Assembly: GCF_000832985.1 (NCBI RefSeq)
Contig: NZ_CP009920.1
Location: 4,148,501 to 4,212,500, forward strand
Source: Priestia megaterium NBRC 15308 = ATCC 14581
GTDB lineage: Bacteria > Bacillota > Bacilli > Bacillales > Bacillaceae_H
DNA length: 64,000 nucleotides
Direction of reading: 5' to 3'
In this document: positions 16,873 through 24,615 of the stretch, piece after piece
Layout: each line of letters starts with the position of its first letter
Numbering within the stretch: position 1 is the first letter of the stretch
Program-made: the position numbers and the translations under genes
Notes under the pieces: generated by a model
What the model was told of the DNA's origin: nothing
What the model saw: the letters and a program-made list of their open reading frames with translations, nothing else
Databases searched by the model: none

Positions 16873-17327
16873 CAGGTGCTCAGCTCTTAATTAATATCAT
16901 GGCATGGTTTGTGATTCACATGTTGATCGCCTACAGATGCACAAAAATTTCTGCCTTTTATTTAAAGAAGGACCTTGCGCTGTTTAAGGTTCAAAGCTGG
17001 GAAACAGTTGGGATATATAAAAAATTCGGGGTGCACCGATGGAAAACGTGGCTTCCTGATGCAGGAAAGCTATTTAAACGAGGATTTTATAAAAAGAAAT
17101 GGGAGAGTAGAACGAAGGAATATGCACAGCTTTTTTTAATTGAAACAAATCGAGCAGAGTTAACTCACTGGATCAGCATACTTCCTTCTATTCTTTTTTT
17201 TATATGGAACTCTCCTTCTATAGGTGTTTGGATGGTTATTTATGCGATTGTCGCAAACGTACCGTTTATTTTGGTTCAACGATATAATCGAATACGAATT
17301 CATCAAGTCGTTTTGAAACTCAAATGA
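16869..17327 (+). CDS. CrtO-like glycosyl-carotenoid acyltransferase
   Basis: 152 aa; its ATG overlaps the CrtQ-like stop by four bases. An N-terminal hydrophobic helix is followed by VGIYKKFGVHRWKTWLPDAG (about 52-71), which matches the conserved KWK-x-LP block of S. aureus CrtO, and two C-terminal membrane helices (about 107-145). CrtO esterifies a fatty acid to the glucose of the carotenoid glycoside, the last staphyloxanthin step. Together with the CrtQ-like gene this implies an acylated C30 carotenoid glucoside. The sequence is short and divergent, so the family call rests partly on context. Confidence 0.78.
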   Translation: MTGAQLLINIMAWFVIHMLIAYRCTKISAFYLKKDLALFKVQSWETVGIYKKFGVHRWKTWLPDAGKLFKRGFYKKKWESRTKEYAQLFLIETNRAELTHWISILPSILFFIWNSPSIGVWMVIYAIVANVPFILVQRYNRIRIHQVVLKLK

Positions 17328-17329
17328 AA

Positions 17330-17782
17330 TTAATTCACGTGCCTTTGGCTACGAGTAGGGGCCTCGGTTTTTATTTTTTTCTCCTTATTCGAAGACAACA
17401 ACCTCTTGGATAAAAGAAAAAAAGAAGCAAAGGCGATATAAATACTAAAAAAGACTAAAAATCCCCATAAACCTGCTATGGCATCATCAAATTCCATATT
17501 GCCCCGGGTGGTAATTCCTTGCTGAATTTCAATGGCAAAAACTAAGACAAGCATAACGGTAAGGGTATAGATAAAAGAAATAGCTGTAATACTAAATTTC
17601 CACTTTGACAATAATTTAAAGATCATATAAACGCTTAAAAACGTGAGCAGTCCAATAATACCAATAATCCAGAAGTGAAGTTCTTTATCTGAAAGAGAAA
17701 ATCCTAGTAAATAAAAAATATAAATTAATCCGTCGTGCAATACATTAATAATATTTGTAATGAAAACAATACACTCTTTCAT
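17330..17782 (-). CDS. Four-helix membrane protein, unknown function
   Basis: 150 aa from the ATG at 17782 (AAAGGAG 6 nt upstream; a longer frame to 17839 lacks a ribosome site). Four hydrophobic segments: about 5-28, 38-60, 70-92 and 105-128, with a basic cytoplasmic-type tail (KRLLSSNKEKKIK). No family recognised. It converges on the CrtO-like gene with a gap of only 2 nt and no terminator between them, so the transcripts must overlap at their 3' ends. Confidence 0.7.
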   Translation of the reverse strand: MKECIVFITNIINVLHDGLIYIFYLLGFSLSDKELHFWIIGIIGLLTFLSVYMIFKLLSKWKFSITAISFIYTLTVMLVLVFAIEIQQGITTRGNMEFDDAIAGLWGFLVFFSIYIAFASFFLLSKRLLSSNKEKKIKTEAPTRSQRHVN

Positions 17783-18315
17783 TTTTTCTCCTTTATAAAA
17801 ATGTAAGACGTTTAAACTTCTAGGTATACAAGCATGCATAGCCCATACTCATTCCAATTTTATATAAAAAATGCACTTTCTAGATCAGACGTTAAAGAGA
17901 TCTGAAATTTCAAATAATATTTATAATTTATATTATAAACAAAAAGGTAAAAAAATAAAAATTTTCGATGCAAACTGACACATTTTTTTCAAATTTAAAG
18001 AAAGAAATAACTCAAAATATGTGGTTTACTGTAGAAAGAAAAGAAAATAAGAGGTATTGGTATAACAAATATTCACAAGTGCTTTTATGCATTGTCTTGT
18101 AAAGGAGAAGGAAAACTAAGGCAAGTGTTAAATTTATATGTATAGTGGACAAAATAAAAAATAAATATAAAATAGTGAAACTTAAAGAGAAGCTGTCCGT
18201 ATTAAATAGTGAGAAGAAAAAAAGCATAGGAAACATTTGTGTTTGAAAGCCTATATAGCTGGGAATAAGAAAGTAGTTATTTTCTCACGTTTGGTGAAAA
18301 TTATACGTAGCGGTG
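17783..18315. other. Non-coding AT-rich region upstream of ltaS
   Basis: About 530 bp with no credible gene on either strand; short open frames here lack ribosome sites and have very skewed composition. It holds the promoter of the leftward membrane protein at its left end. Nothing else is recognised. Confidence 0.5.
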
Positions 18316-18343
18316 TTGACAATTTTTTTTAAAGAGTTAAAAT
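18316..18343 (+). promoter_or_regulatory. Sigma-A promoter of ltaS
   Basis: TTGACA at 18316-18321, 16-bp spacer, TAAAAT at 18338-18343. A hairpin CTCTCTTA/TAAGGGAG followed by TTTCTTTTT lies in the leader at about 18360-18396 and could attenuate read-through. Confidence 0.7.
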
Positions 18344-18452
18344 GTGAAAGAACAGATTAGCTCTCTTATATTTTTTGTAAGGGAGATTTCTTTTTACATT
18401 TACTATAAAAATAAAAGTGAGCTTAAATTTCAATAGAGACAGAGGTGGGAAT

Positions 18453-20390
18453 ATGAAACAGCTCATGACAAACGGTAAAAATATTTTTTCGAAACAGCTG
18501 CCGTTATTTCTAATTGCAGTTTTGTTGTTTTGGATTAAAACGTATACCGTTTATCGTATCGAATTTAACTTAGGGCTAGATAATTTTATGCAAAAGTTTT
18601 TACTTTTCATAAACCCAATTGGTTCGGCAATTTTCTTTTTTGCCATTGCACTACTATTTAAAGGGCGCGGAAAAGTACGAGCACTGCTTGGAATGAATTT
18701 TTTACTTTCATTCATCCTGTACGCAAATGTAGTATACTATCGCTTCTTTAATGATTTTATTACTGTTCCTGTATTGACTCAGTCAAACAACTTTGGTCAA
18801 TTAGGTGGCAGTGCCATGGCTTTAATTAGCCCAACTGATATTTTATACTTCACAGATTTCTTTATTCTTTTAGTTTTAGTACTATGGAAAAAAGTTGACT
18901 TACCAGCAACAATTAGTCGACGTACTGTGACAGGTGTATTTTTATCAGGGATTTTATTCTTAAGTGCCAACATCGCACTAGCGGAAATGGATCGTCCTCA
19001 ACTATTAACAAGAACATTTGACCGCAACTATTTAGTGAAATATTTAGGAACGTATAACTATACGATCTATGACATCATCCAGAGCTCGAAATCTTCAGCA
19101 CAGCGCGCGCTAGCAGATAGCAGTGATGTGGCTGAGGTAGAGAACTATGCAAAAGCAACATATGCTGAGCCGAACAAAGAATATTTCGGTCAAGCAAAAG
19201 GCAAAAACGTCATCTATATTTCATTAGAGTCACTTCAGTCATTTATGATTGGTTATAAGTTAAATGGTGAAGAAGTAACACCATTCTTAAATTCACTATT
19301 AAAAGATCAGAACACAATGTATTTCGATAACTTCTTCCATCAAACAGGGCAAGGTAAAACGTCAGATGCTGAATTCATGATGGAGAACTCATTATTCGGC
19401 TTACCTCAAGGTTCTGTATTTACAACAAAAGCAAATAACACCTATCAGTCGCTATCTGGTATTCTAGATCAGCAAGGCTATACAACATCTGTGTTCCACG
19501 GAAATGGAAAATCGTTCTGGAACCGTGATGAAATGTATAAATCAATGGGTGTAGAAAAATTCTTTGATTCAGCTTATTACAATATGTCAGACGAAGATAC
19601 GCTGAACTATGGTTTAAAAGATAAACCATTCTTTAAAGAATCAATGCCGTACCTAAAAGGCTTAAAGCAGCCATTTAGCGCGAAGTTCATTACGTTATCA
19701 AACCACTTCCCTTATCCGCTAGATAAGGAAGACCAAACGATTGGACCTCACAATACGGGAGATAAGTCAGTTGACCAATACTTCCAAACGGCTCGTTATT
19801 TAGATGAATCAATTAAGCAATTCTTTGAGGATTTACAGGCCTCTGGTTTAGCAGACAATACGATGGTTGTGATGTACGGTGACCATTACGGTATTTCTGA
19901 AAACCATAAGCGTGCAATGGGCAAAGTAATGGGTAAAAACATCAATGATTTTGAACAAGCTCAGCTGCAGCGCGTACCATTATTTATTACTTCACCAGGC
20001 CTTAAAGGCGGCGTAAATCATACGTATGGCGGAGACGTAGATGTTCGTCCAACAGTGATGCATTTATTAGGTCTTGATACAAAAGACTATATTGACTTTG
20101 GTACAGACTTATTATCAAAAGAACATCAGCAAGTTGTACCTTTCCGTAACGGTGACTTTGTTACACCTAAGGTAACAAAAGTTGATCAGAAAGTGTATGA
20201 CAACGCAACGGGCAAGCAGCTTTCAGATAAGGAAGCGAAACAGTATGATAAGTATGATGAACTAGTTAAGAAAAAGCTAGAACTATCAGATAAACTTGTT
20301 TACGGAGATTTACTCCGCTTTCATACACCAGAAGGGTTCAAACCAATTGAACGCTCGAAGTATGATTACAACAAGCGCGAAGATCAATAA
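18453..20390 (+). CDS. ltaS: Lipoteichoic acid synthase LtaS family
   Basis: 645 aa (B. subtilis LtaS 649 aa); ATG at 18453 after AGAGGTGGGAA. Five N-terminal membrane helices (about 15-190) precede an extracellular sulfatase-like domain (about 245-640). The nucleophile Thr303 lies in GQGKTSDAEF, and metal ligands fall in YISLESLQSF, MYGDHYGIS and related positions. LtaS transfers glycerol-phosphate from phosphatidylglycerol to build the lipoteichoic acid chain. Bacillus has paralogues (YfnI, YqgS, YvgJ), so the exact orthologue is likely but not certain. Single gene with its own promoter and terminator. Confidence 0.9.
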   Translation: MKQLMTNGKNIFSKQLPLFLIAVLLFWIKTYTVYRIEFNLGLDNFMQKFLLFINPIGSAIFFFAIALLFKGRGKVRALLGMNFLLSFILYANVVYYRFFNDFITVPVLTQSNNFGQLGGSAMALISPTDILYFTDFFILLVLVLWKKVDLPATISRRTVTGVFLSGILFLSANIALAEMDRPQLLTRTFDRNYLVKYLGTYNYTIYDIIQSSKSSAQRALADSSDVAEVENYAKATYAEPNKEYFGQAKGKNVIYISLESLQSFMIGYKLNGEEVTPFLNSLLKDQNTMYFDNFFHQTGQGKTSDAEFMMENSLFGLPQGSVFTTKANNTYQSLSGILDQQGYTTSVFHGNGKSFWNRDEMYKSMGVEKFFDSAYYNMSDEDTLNYGLKDKPFFKESMPYLKGLKQPFSAKFITLSNHFPYPLDKEDQTIGPHNTGDKSVDQYFQTARYLDESIKQFFEDLQASGLADNTMVVMYGDHYGISENHKRAMGKVMGKNINDFEQAQLQRVPLFITSPGLKGGVNHTYGGDVDVRPTVMHLLGLDTKDYIDFGTDLLSKEHQQVVPFRNGDFVTPKVTKVDQKVYDNATGKQLSDKEAKQYDKYDELVKKKLELSDKLVYGDLLRFHTPEGFKPIERSKYDYNKREDQ

Positions 20391-20427
20391 AAAACAGGCA
20401 GCTTTTAATAGCTGCCTGTTTTTTTGG
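20391..20427 (+). terminator. ltaS terminator
   Basis: AAAACAGGCAGCT/AGCTGCCTGTTTTTTT immediately after the stop. Confidence 0.88.
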
Positions 20428-20499
20428 TTTATGAAACCTTTAAAGGTTTTATCCGTATATAAATTATAATAGTAATCGTTTTAAGACACGGGAAGACAA

Positions 20500-20508
20500 T
20501 GGTATAAT
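20500..20508 (+). promoter_or_regulatory. Extended -10 promoter of xpaC-telA
   Basis: TGGTATAAT (TG-N-TATAAT), 48 nt before the xpaC ATG; the -35 is weak. Confidence 0.55.
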
Positions 20509-20556
20509 ATGTATACGTTTAAAAGTTCGGTCACATTTGAGATAGGAGTGAAAGCG

Positions 20557-21201
20557 ATGAAAGTCGTTCGAATCATAAAAAAGATTCTTGCCATTTGGGC
20601 AACAGGAGCAGTAGCCGTTCCGGTCAGCTATTTTGGATTTAGTACCACGATGATTCAATCCCTTGGCATTAGTATAGGAGTAATGGTCGTGATGAGCCTG
20701 TTTTTTATTATGAGCAGTGCTCGACGTCATTATCAAAATCCGTATAGAGAAGAAATTGCATACGTTCGCCATCAAGTAAAAGAGGCAAAAAAGCAATTAA
20801 GAACCATTGGAAGCTATCGTTTTAAAATTCGGTCTGTTCATATGTGGACAGAACTTTCTAAACTATACAAAGTAGGTAAAAGCATCATTGAAATGGTAGA
20901 AAAAGAGCCCGCACGATATAAAGATGTTCAGCCCTTTTTTACGAACTACTTACAATCAACGGTTACCGTCATTGAAAGGTATATGTTTTTATTATCAAAA
21001 CCAACGAAAAGCATAGAAGTAAAAGAAAGTCTTCATGAAGCGGAAGACATGCTGCGCGGGTTATCAGGGAAGTATGAGCATTTATTAACAAATGCCCTTT
21101 CACAAGATAAGCTGACATTAGATGTAGAGCTTAAAGTGCTAAAACAAGCATTTGAAGAAGAGCAGCCGTATATACCGACAGCTACTAATCGCACAAAGTA
21201 A
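20557..21201 (+). CDS. xpaC: XpaC family protein
   Basis: 214 aa; ATG at 20557 with AGGAGTG upstream. Two N-terminal membrane helices (about 8-50) are followed by a cytoplasmic helical domain starting NPYREEIAYVRHQVKEAKKQ. B. subtilis XpaC is about 204 aa and forms an operon with yaaN, a TelA relative, exactly as here. The name comes from hydrolysis of an indolyl-phosphate dye; the true function is not established and the protein lacks obvious phosphatase motifs. The telA-like gene follows after 25 nt. Confidence 0.85.
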   Translation: MKVVRIIKKILAIWATGAVAVPVSYFGFSTTMIQSLGISIGVMVVMSLFFIMSSARRHYQNPYREEIAYVRHQVKEAKKQLRTIGSYRFKIRSVHMWTELSKLYKVGKSIIEMVEKEPARYKDVQPFFTNYLQSTVTVIERYMFLLSKPTKSIEVKESLHEAEDMLRGLSGKYEHLLTNALSQDKLTLDVELKVLKQAFEEEQPYIPTATNRTK

Positions 21202-21226
21202 CGTAAATGCAAAGGATGGGGATTTT

Positions 21227-22372
21227 ATGATGAAAGAATATAATCAAAATCAATCGTTAGATGCGCTGCTTGATGATCCTTTTGCGTCGCCTACCCCGCA
21301 GATACAATCGGACTCTCGCGCTGCAAAAAGAAACACATACGATGATTTGACGCCGGAATATCAGGAAAAAGCACAGAAAATCGCAAATCAAATTGATTAT
21401 AAAAATCAGCAGGCTATCTTACAGTACGGGGTAGCAGCTCAGTCAGAACTATCTCAGTTTTCTCAATCTGTACTACAGCATGTACAAACGAAAGATACGG
21501 GACCAGTAGGAGACGTTATAGGAGATTTAATGAGTAAGATTCGCCAAGTGAATCCCGATGATTTTTCTGCAAAGAAAAAAGGAGTCATCGGTCGATTATT
21601 TTCAGGAGTCTCTAGGCCTATTCAAAATTTATTAACAAAATATCAAAGCATTAATGTTGAAATTGATAAAATTGCAGATAAGTTAGAGCGCTCAAAACAA
21701 ATGCTGTATCGAGACATTACGATGCTAGATAGCTTATATGATAAAAATAAACAGTTTTACGAGGCGCTTAACGTCTACATTGCAGCGGCCGAATACAAGT
21801 TAGTGGCGCTGCAGAATGAAACGCTGCCCCAGCTTCAGCAAACAGCATCTCAAAAAAATGACTACTTGATGGCTCAGGAGGTCAATGATTTAAATCAATT
21901 TATCAATAGGCTAGAAAAACGAGTGCATGATTTAAAACTGAGCCGTCAAATTGCCATTCAAAGTGCACCGCAGATTCGATTAATTCAAGAAGTCAATCAG
22001 ACTCTTGTGGAAAAAATTCAAAGCTCTATTTTAACAGCTATTCCACTTTGGAAAAATCAAGTAGTAATCGCAACCACTTTATTACGCCAAAAGAAAGCAA
22101 TGGAAGCCCAAAAGCAAGTATCTAAGACAACAAACGACTTGCTTACTAAAAATTCAGAGCTGCTCAAGCAGAACATGATTGAAGTAGCTCGTGAAAACGA
22201 GGCGGGGATTGTCGATATCGAAACATTGAAAAAAACGCAGTCCGATTTGATTACCACGTTAGAAGAAGTGCTAAAGATACAAGAAGAAGGACGTACGAAG
22301 CGTACCGAGGCAGAATCAGAGCTGTATCAAATGGAAAAAGATTTAAAAACTAAACTATTAGATATGAAATAA
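21227..22372 (+). CDS. TelA-family toxic anion resistance protein (YaaN-like)
   Basis: 381 aa; paired ATGs at 21227/21230 after AAAGGATGGGG, the first taken. Largely alpha-helical with long coiled-coil-like stretches, and the family core around GVIGRLFSGVSRPIQNLLTKY (about 117-137), then ERSKQMLYRDITMLDSLYDKN (about 158-178). TelA was named for tellurite resistance; chromosomal copies with XpaC are thought to act in stress or envelope tolerance, with no enzyme activity known. Second gene of the xpaC operon; a strong terminator follows. Confidence 0.88.
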   Translation: MMKEYNQNQSLDALLDDPFASPTPQIQSDSRAAKRNTYDDLTPEYQEKAQKIANQIDYKNQQAILQYGVAAQSELSQFSQSVLQHVQTKDTGPVGDVIGDLMSKIRQVNPDDFSAKKKGVIGRLFSGVSRPIQNLLTKYQSINVEIDKIADKLERSKQMLYRDITMLDSLYDKNKQFYEALNVYIAAAEYKLVALQNETLPQLQQTASQKNDYLMAQEVNDLNQFINRLEKRVHDLKLSRQIAIQSAPQIRLIQEVNQTLVEKIQSSILTAIPLWKNQVVIATTLLRQKKAMEAQKQVSKTTNDLLTKNSELLKQNMIEVARENEAGIVDIETLKKTQSDLITTLEEVLKIQEEGRTKRTEAESELYQMEKDLKTKLLDMK

Positions 22373-22374
22373 AG

Positions 22375-22412
22375 AAAAAGTCGGTTTACACACTTTGTAA
22401 ACCGACTTTTTC
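22375..22412. terminator. Bidirectional terminator
   Basis: AAAAAGTCGGTTTACA/TGTAAACCGACTTTTT, between telA and the convergent lipoprotein gene. Confidence 0.9.
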
Positions 22413-22418
22413 TCTGTT

Positions 22419-22994
22419 TTATGCATTTTGAAGCGTTCTCGCCATTTCTAAAAATGGAGTTAAATCTCTTTCAGATTTAGGAGCAAAGATCGTTAACCGG
22501 AAAGTAGGGTGTTGATTTTGCTTTCGAACGAGAAAACCGTATGCGTTACTTTTATCATCTGATGCTTTATACGCAGCTGCTATCTCTAAGTTATGATGAA
22601 TGAGGTGTGTATCAAGGGAAGCCACTTCTGAAAAGCCAGCTCTTAAAATTTCTTTTGTTTCTTTATTGATCTCCTTTACACTTTTATTTGGTGGAAACAC
22701 TTCAATCCGCATCCACAAAGCATCATTTTTTTTGTTGTAAATGACATCTCTTCGTGGCTCTTCTTCTGTAAACTCGTATCCTTCTAGTACGTAAAGCGTA
22801 TAGTTTTGATTGGTGCTTCTTTTAAGATAACCCGCATCTGTTCTGCTGCTTCCTTTGTAAGGATAGGTGAACTTTTGCTGTGGCAGGCGTTCTTTTGGAA
22901 TTTCTTCTTGTGTGTTAATAAGCTCTTCACGAAAAGCAGTTGAGCAGCCACTCATCAAACATATAAAGCAAACAAGAAATATCTTTTTTTTCAT
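22419..22994 (-). CDS. Lipoprotein, paralogue of its upstream neighbour
   Basis: 191 aa. A type II signal peptide ends in LMSGC (Cys16), so it should be a lipid-anchored surface protein. The mature part resembles the product of the adjacent gene (23016-23525): both have a YTL segment, the block WMRIEV and a final hydrophobic helix of the same spacing. No domain name recognised. It is the distal gene of a two-gene leftward operon (21-nt gap), with AAGGAAG before the ATG. Confidence 0.72.
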   Translation of the reverse strand: MKKKIFLVCFICLMSGCSTAFREELINTQEEIPKERLPQQKFTYPYKGSSRTDAGYLKRSTNQNYTLYVLEGYEFTEEEPRRDVIYNKKNDALWMRIEVFPPNKSVKEINKETKEILRAGFSEVASLDTHLIHHNLEIAAAYKASDDKSNAYGFLVRKQNQHPTFRLTIFAPKSERDLTPFLEMARTLQNA

Positions 22995-23015
22995 AGCTGG
23001 CTTCCTTATCTATTT

Positions 23016-23525
23016 TCATTCATGCATTTTTACTGAGTTAACAATTGAAATTAACTTTTTTTCATCATCAGAATTTTTAGCTGTAACCATCGTGATTTTT
23101 AAAGCAGGGTGCCCCTTTGTTTCTCTCAGTACATACAGCTTTGCCGTTTCTTTTTTACTCCCTGATGTAGATGCAAACACAACAGGTTGAATAAATAGGG
23201 ATGTAGAAGAAATTTTTAACGATTTTCCAAACTGGTCATCAAACAATTCTTTTGAACGATCAAGATATGATTTACTTGTACTTTCTTTCCCGGAAAGGAC
23301 TTCAATTCGCATCCACGTATAGGGAGTCTTGGTTGAAAAAAGAATATCTTTTCCATCCTCTTCTTTTTGAAGCGTATATTCACCGGGCAATGAAAGAGAA
23401 TATCCTTGTTCGCTTACGGTGAGTTGCTGATGTTTCTCGTTGCTTTCACTGACTGCTTTAACAGAAGGCAGTATAACCATGGTTGTGCTTATCATTAACA
23501 GAAAAGCTAAATAAAATTTTCGCAT
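23016..23525 (-). CDS. Secreted protein, paralogue of the downstream lipoprotein
   Basis: 169 aa with a Sec signal peptide (about residues 1-25, LAFLLMISTTMVILPSVKA) and no lipobox cysteine. The mature domain has GYSLSLPGEYTLQKEEDGKD, YTWMRIEV and a C-terminal ITMVTAKNS stretch, alignable by eye with the lipoprotein next door. Function unknown; the fold reads as mixed alpha/beta. AGGAGATATATAC precedes the ATG. One member is free and one lipid-anchored. Confidence 0.7.
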   Translation of the reverse strand: MRKFYLAFLLMISTTMVILPSVKAVSESNEKHQQLTVSEQGYSLSLPGEYTLQKEEDGKDILFSTKTPYTWMRIEVLSGKESTSKSYLDRSKELFDDQFGKSLKISSTSLFIQPVVFASTSGSKKETAKLYVLRETKGHPALKITMVTAKNSDDEKKLISIVNSVKMHE

Positions 23526-23664
23526 GTATATATCTCCTATTCAAAACGCTAGACAGCGTGTAGTTACTATAAAAAAATGTTTTCGCCATGTTAGAACCCG
23601 TAGGTTTATTTTTGACTTTTTGGTAAAGCTAAAAACACAATCAATTAGTAATGGAGAGAAGACT

Positions 23665-23808
23665 ATGAAAAACCGTAAATCAACTTCTGCAGCTAATCGC
23701 CGTCAACAGCGCGTGTGTTTGGGTGATGAACGATTATTTGCAGTTGGTATCAAAGCGTTTATTGACAATACGCATGAATCACACCTAGACAAAAAAGGAG
23801 GTCATTGA
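23665..23808 (+). CDS. Small basic protein (47 aa) preceding the deacetylase
   Basis: ATG with GGAGAG upstream. The product starts MKNRKSTSAANRRQQRVC and is Arg/Lys-rich at the N-terminus; no hydrophobic segment. Its last codons encode the AAAGGAGG ribosome site of the next gene and its TGA touches that gene's GTG, so the two are likely translationally coupled. It could act mainly as a leader peptide. No homologue recognised. Confidence 0.55.
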   Translation: MKNRKSTSAANRRQQRVCLGDERLFAVGIKAFIDNTHESHLDKKGGH

Positions 23809-24576
23809 GTGAAATGGTGCTTGTCAATTATTATTATTGTTTCCATTAATTTCTATGGTATTCAGGCGGATGCTGCAAAGAAGAGCAGATTTTATTATGA
23901 AAAAAAAGGAGATATCGTGTGGGAAGTTCCCATGAAAGACGAAAAGTTGATTGCGCTTACATTTGATGATGGACCAGATCCTAAATATACGCCGACCATT
24001 TTGAATTTATTGCAAAAGTACGGTGCCAAAGCAACTTTTTTTGTAGTGGGCGATCGAATAACGTCTTTTCCCAAGCTTGCTCAAAGAGAAGTTCGTGAAG
24101 GTCATGAACTTGCTAATCATACATATAGCCATTTGAAAGTAAGGGGCCAGGAAGTAGAGAGAATTGAACAAGAAATTGAAAAAGCGGATGAACGTATACA
24201 AGCTATTACAGGAATAAAACCTTACCTGTTTCGCCCACCTACTGGCTATTATGACGATCGGGTAGTAAAAGCTGCTAAAAATCAGCAGTATACCATTATT
24301 CTTTGGTCTTGGCATCAAGATACATTTGATTGGAGAAATCCAGGCGTAGGTAAAATTGTAAGTCAAGTGCTTAACCATGCCAGGTCAGGAGATATTGTAT
24401 TGTTTCATGATACGGGAGGAGATCGAACCCAAACCATTGAAGCATTAAAACAAATTTTACCGAAGTTAAAGGAAGAGGGGTATAAATTTGTAACGGTCTC
24501 AGAACTTTTAAAACATCACCCTAATTATAAATCTCTTTATTTGATGCAGCAGCAAAAACAGCACTCCGTTCAATAA
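23809..24576 (+). CDS. Polysaccharide deacetylase (peptidoglycan/chitin type, NodB domain)
   Basis: 255 aa; GTG start after AAAGGAGG. A signal sequence covers about residues 1-22. All five NodB motifs are present: TFDDGPDP (51-58), HTYSH (104-108, zinc histidines), RPPTGYYD, DTFDWRNPG and LFHDTGGDRTQT. It should remove acetyl groups from N-acetylglucosamine or muramic residues in the cell wall, on the outer side of the membrane. Bacillus species carry many such paralogues, so the exact substrate is not assigned. Confidence 0.9.
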   Translation: MKWCLSIIIIVSINFYGIQADAAKKSRFYYEKKGDIVWEVPMKDEKLIALTFDDGPDPKYTPTILNLLQKYGAKATFFVVGDRITSFPKLAQREVREGHELANHTYSHLKVRGQEVERIEQEIEKADERIQAITGIKPYLFRPPTGYYDDRVVKAAKNQQYTIILWSWHQDTFDWRNPGVGKIVSQVLNHARSGDIVLFHDTGGDRTQTIEALKQILPKLKEEGYKFVTVSELLKHHPNYKSLYLMQQQKQHSVQ

Positions 24577-24592
24577 TCGGGTGCTGTTTTTC
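24556..24592 (+). terminator. Terminator of the deacetylase gene
   Basis: ACAGCACTCCG/CGGGTGCTGT then TTTT; the left arm overlaps the end of the coding sequence. Confidence 0.7.
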
Positions 24593-24615
24593 TCGTAAAG
24601 ACTTTAACCAATTTT

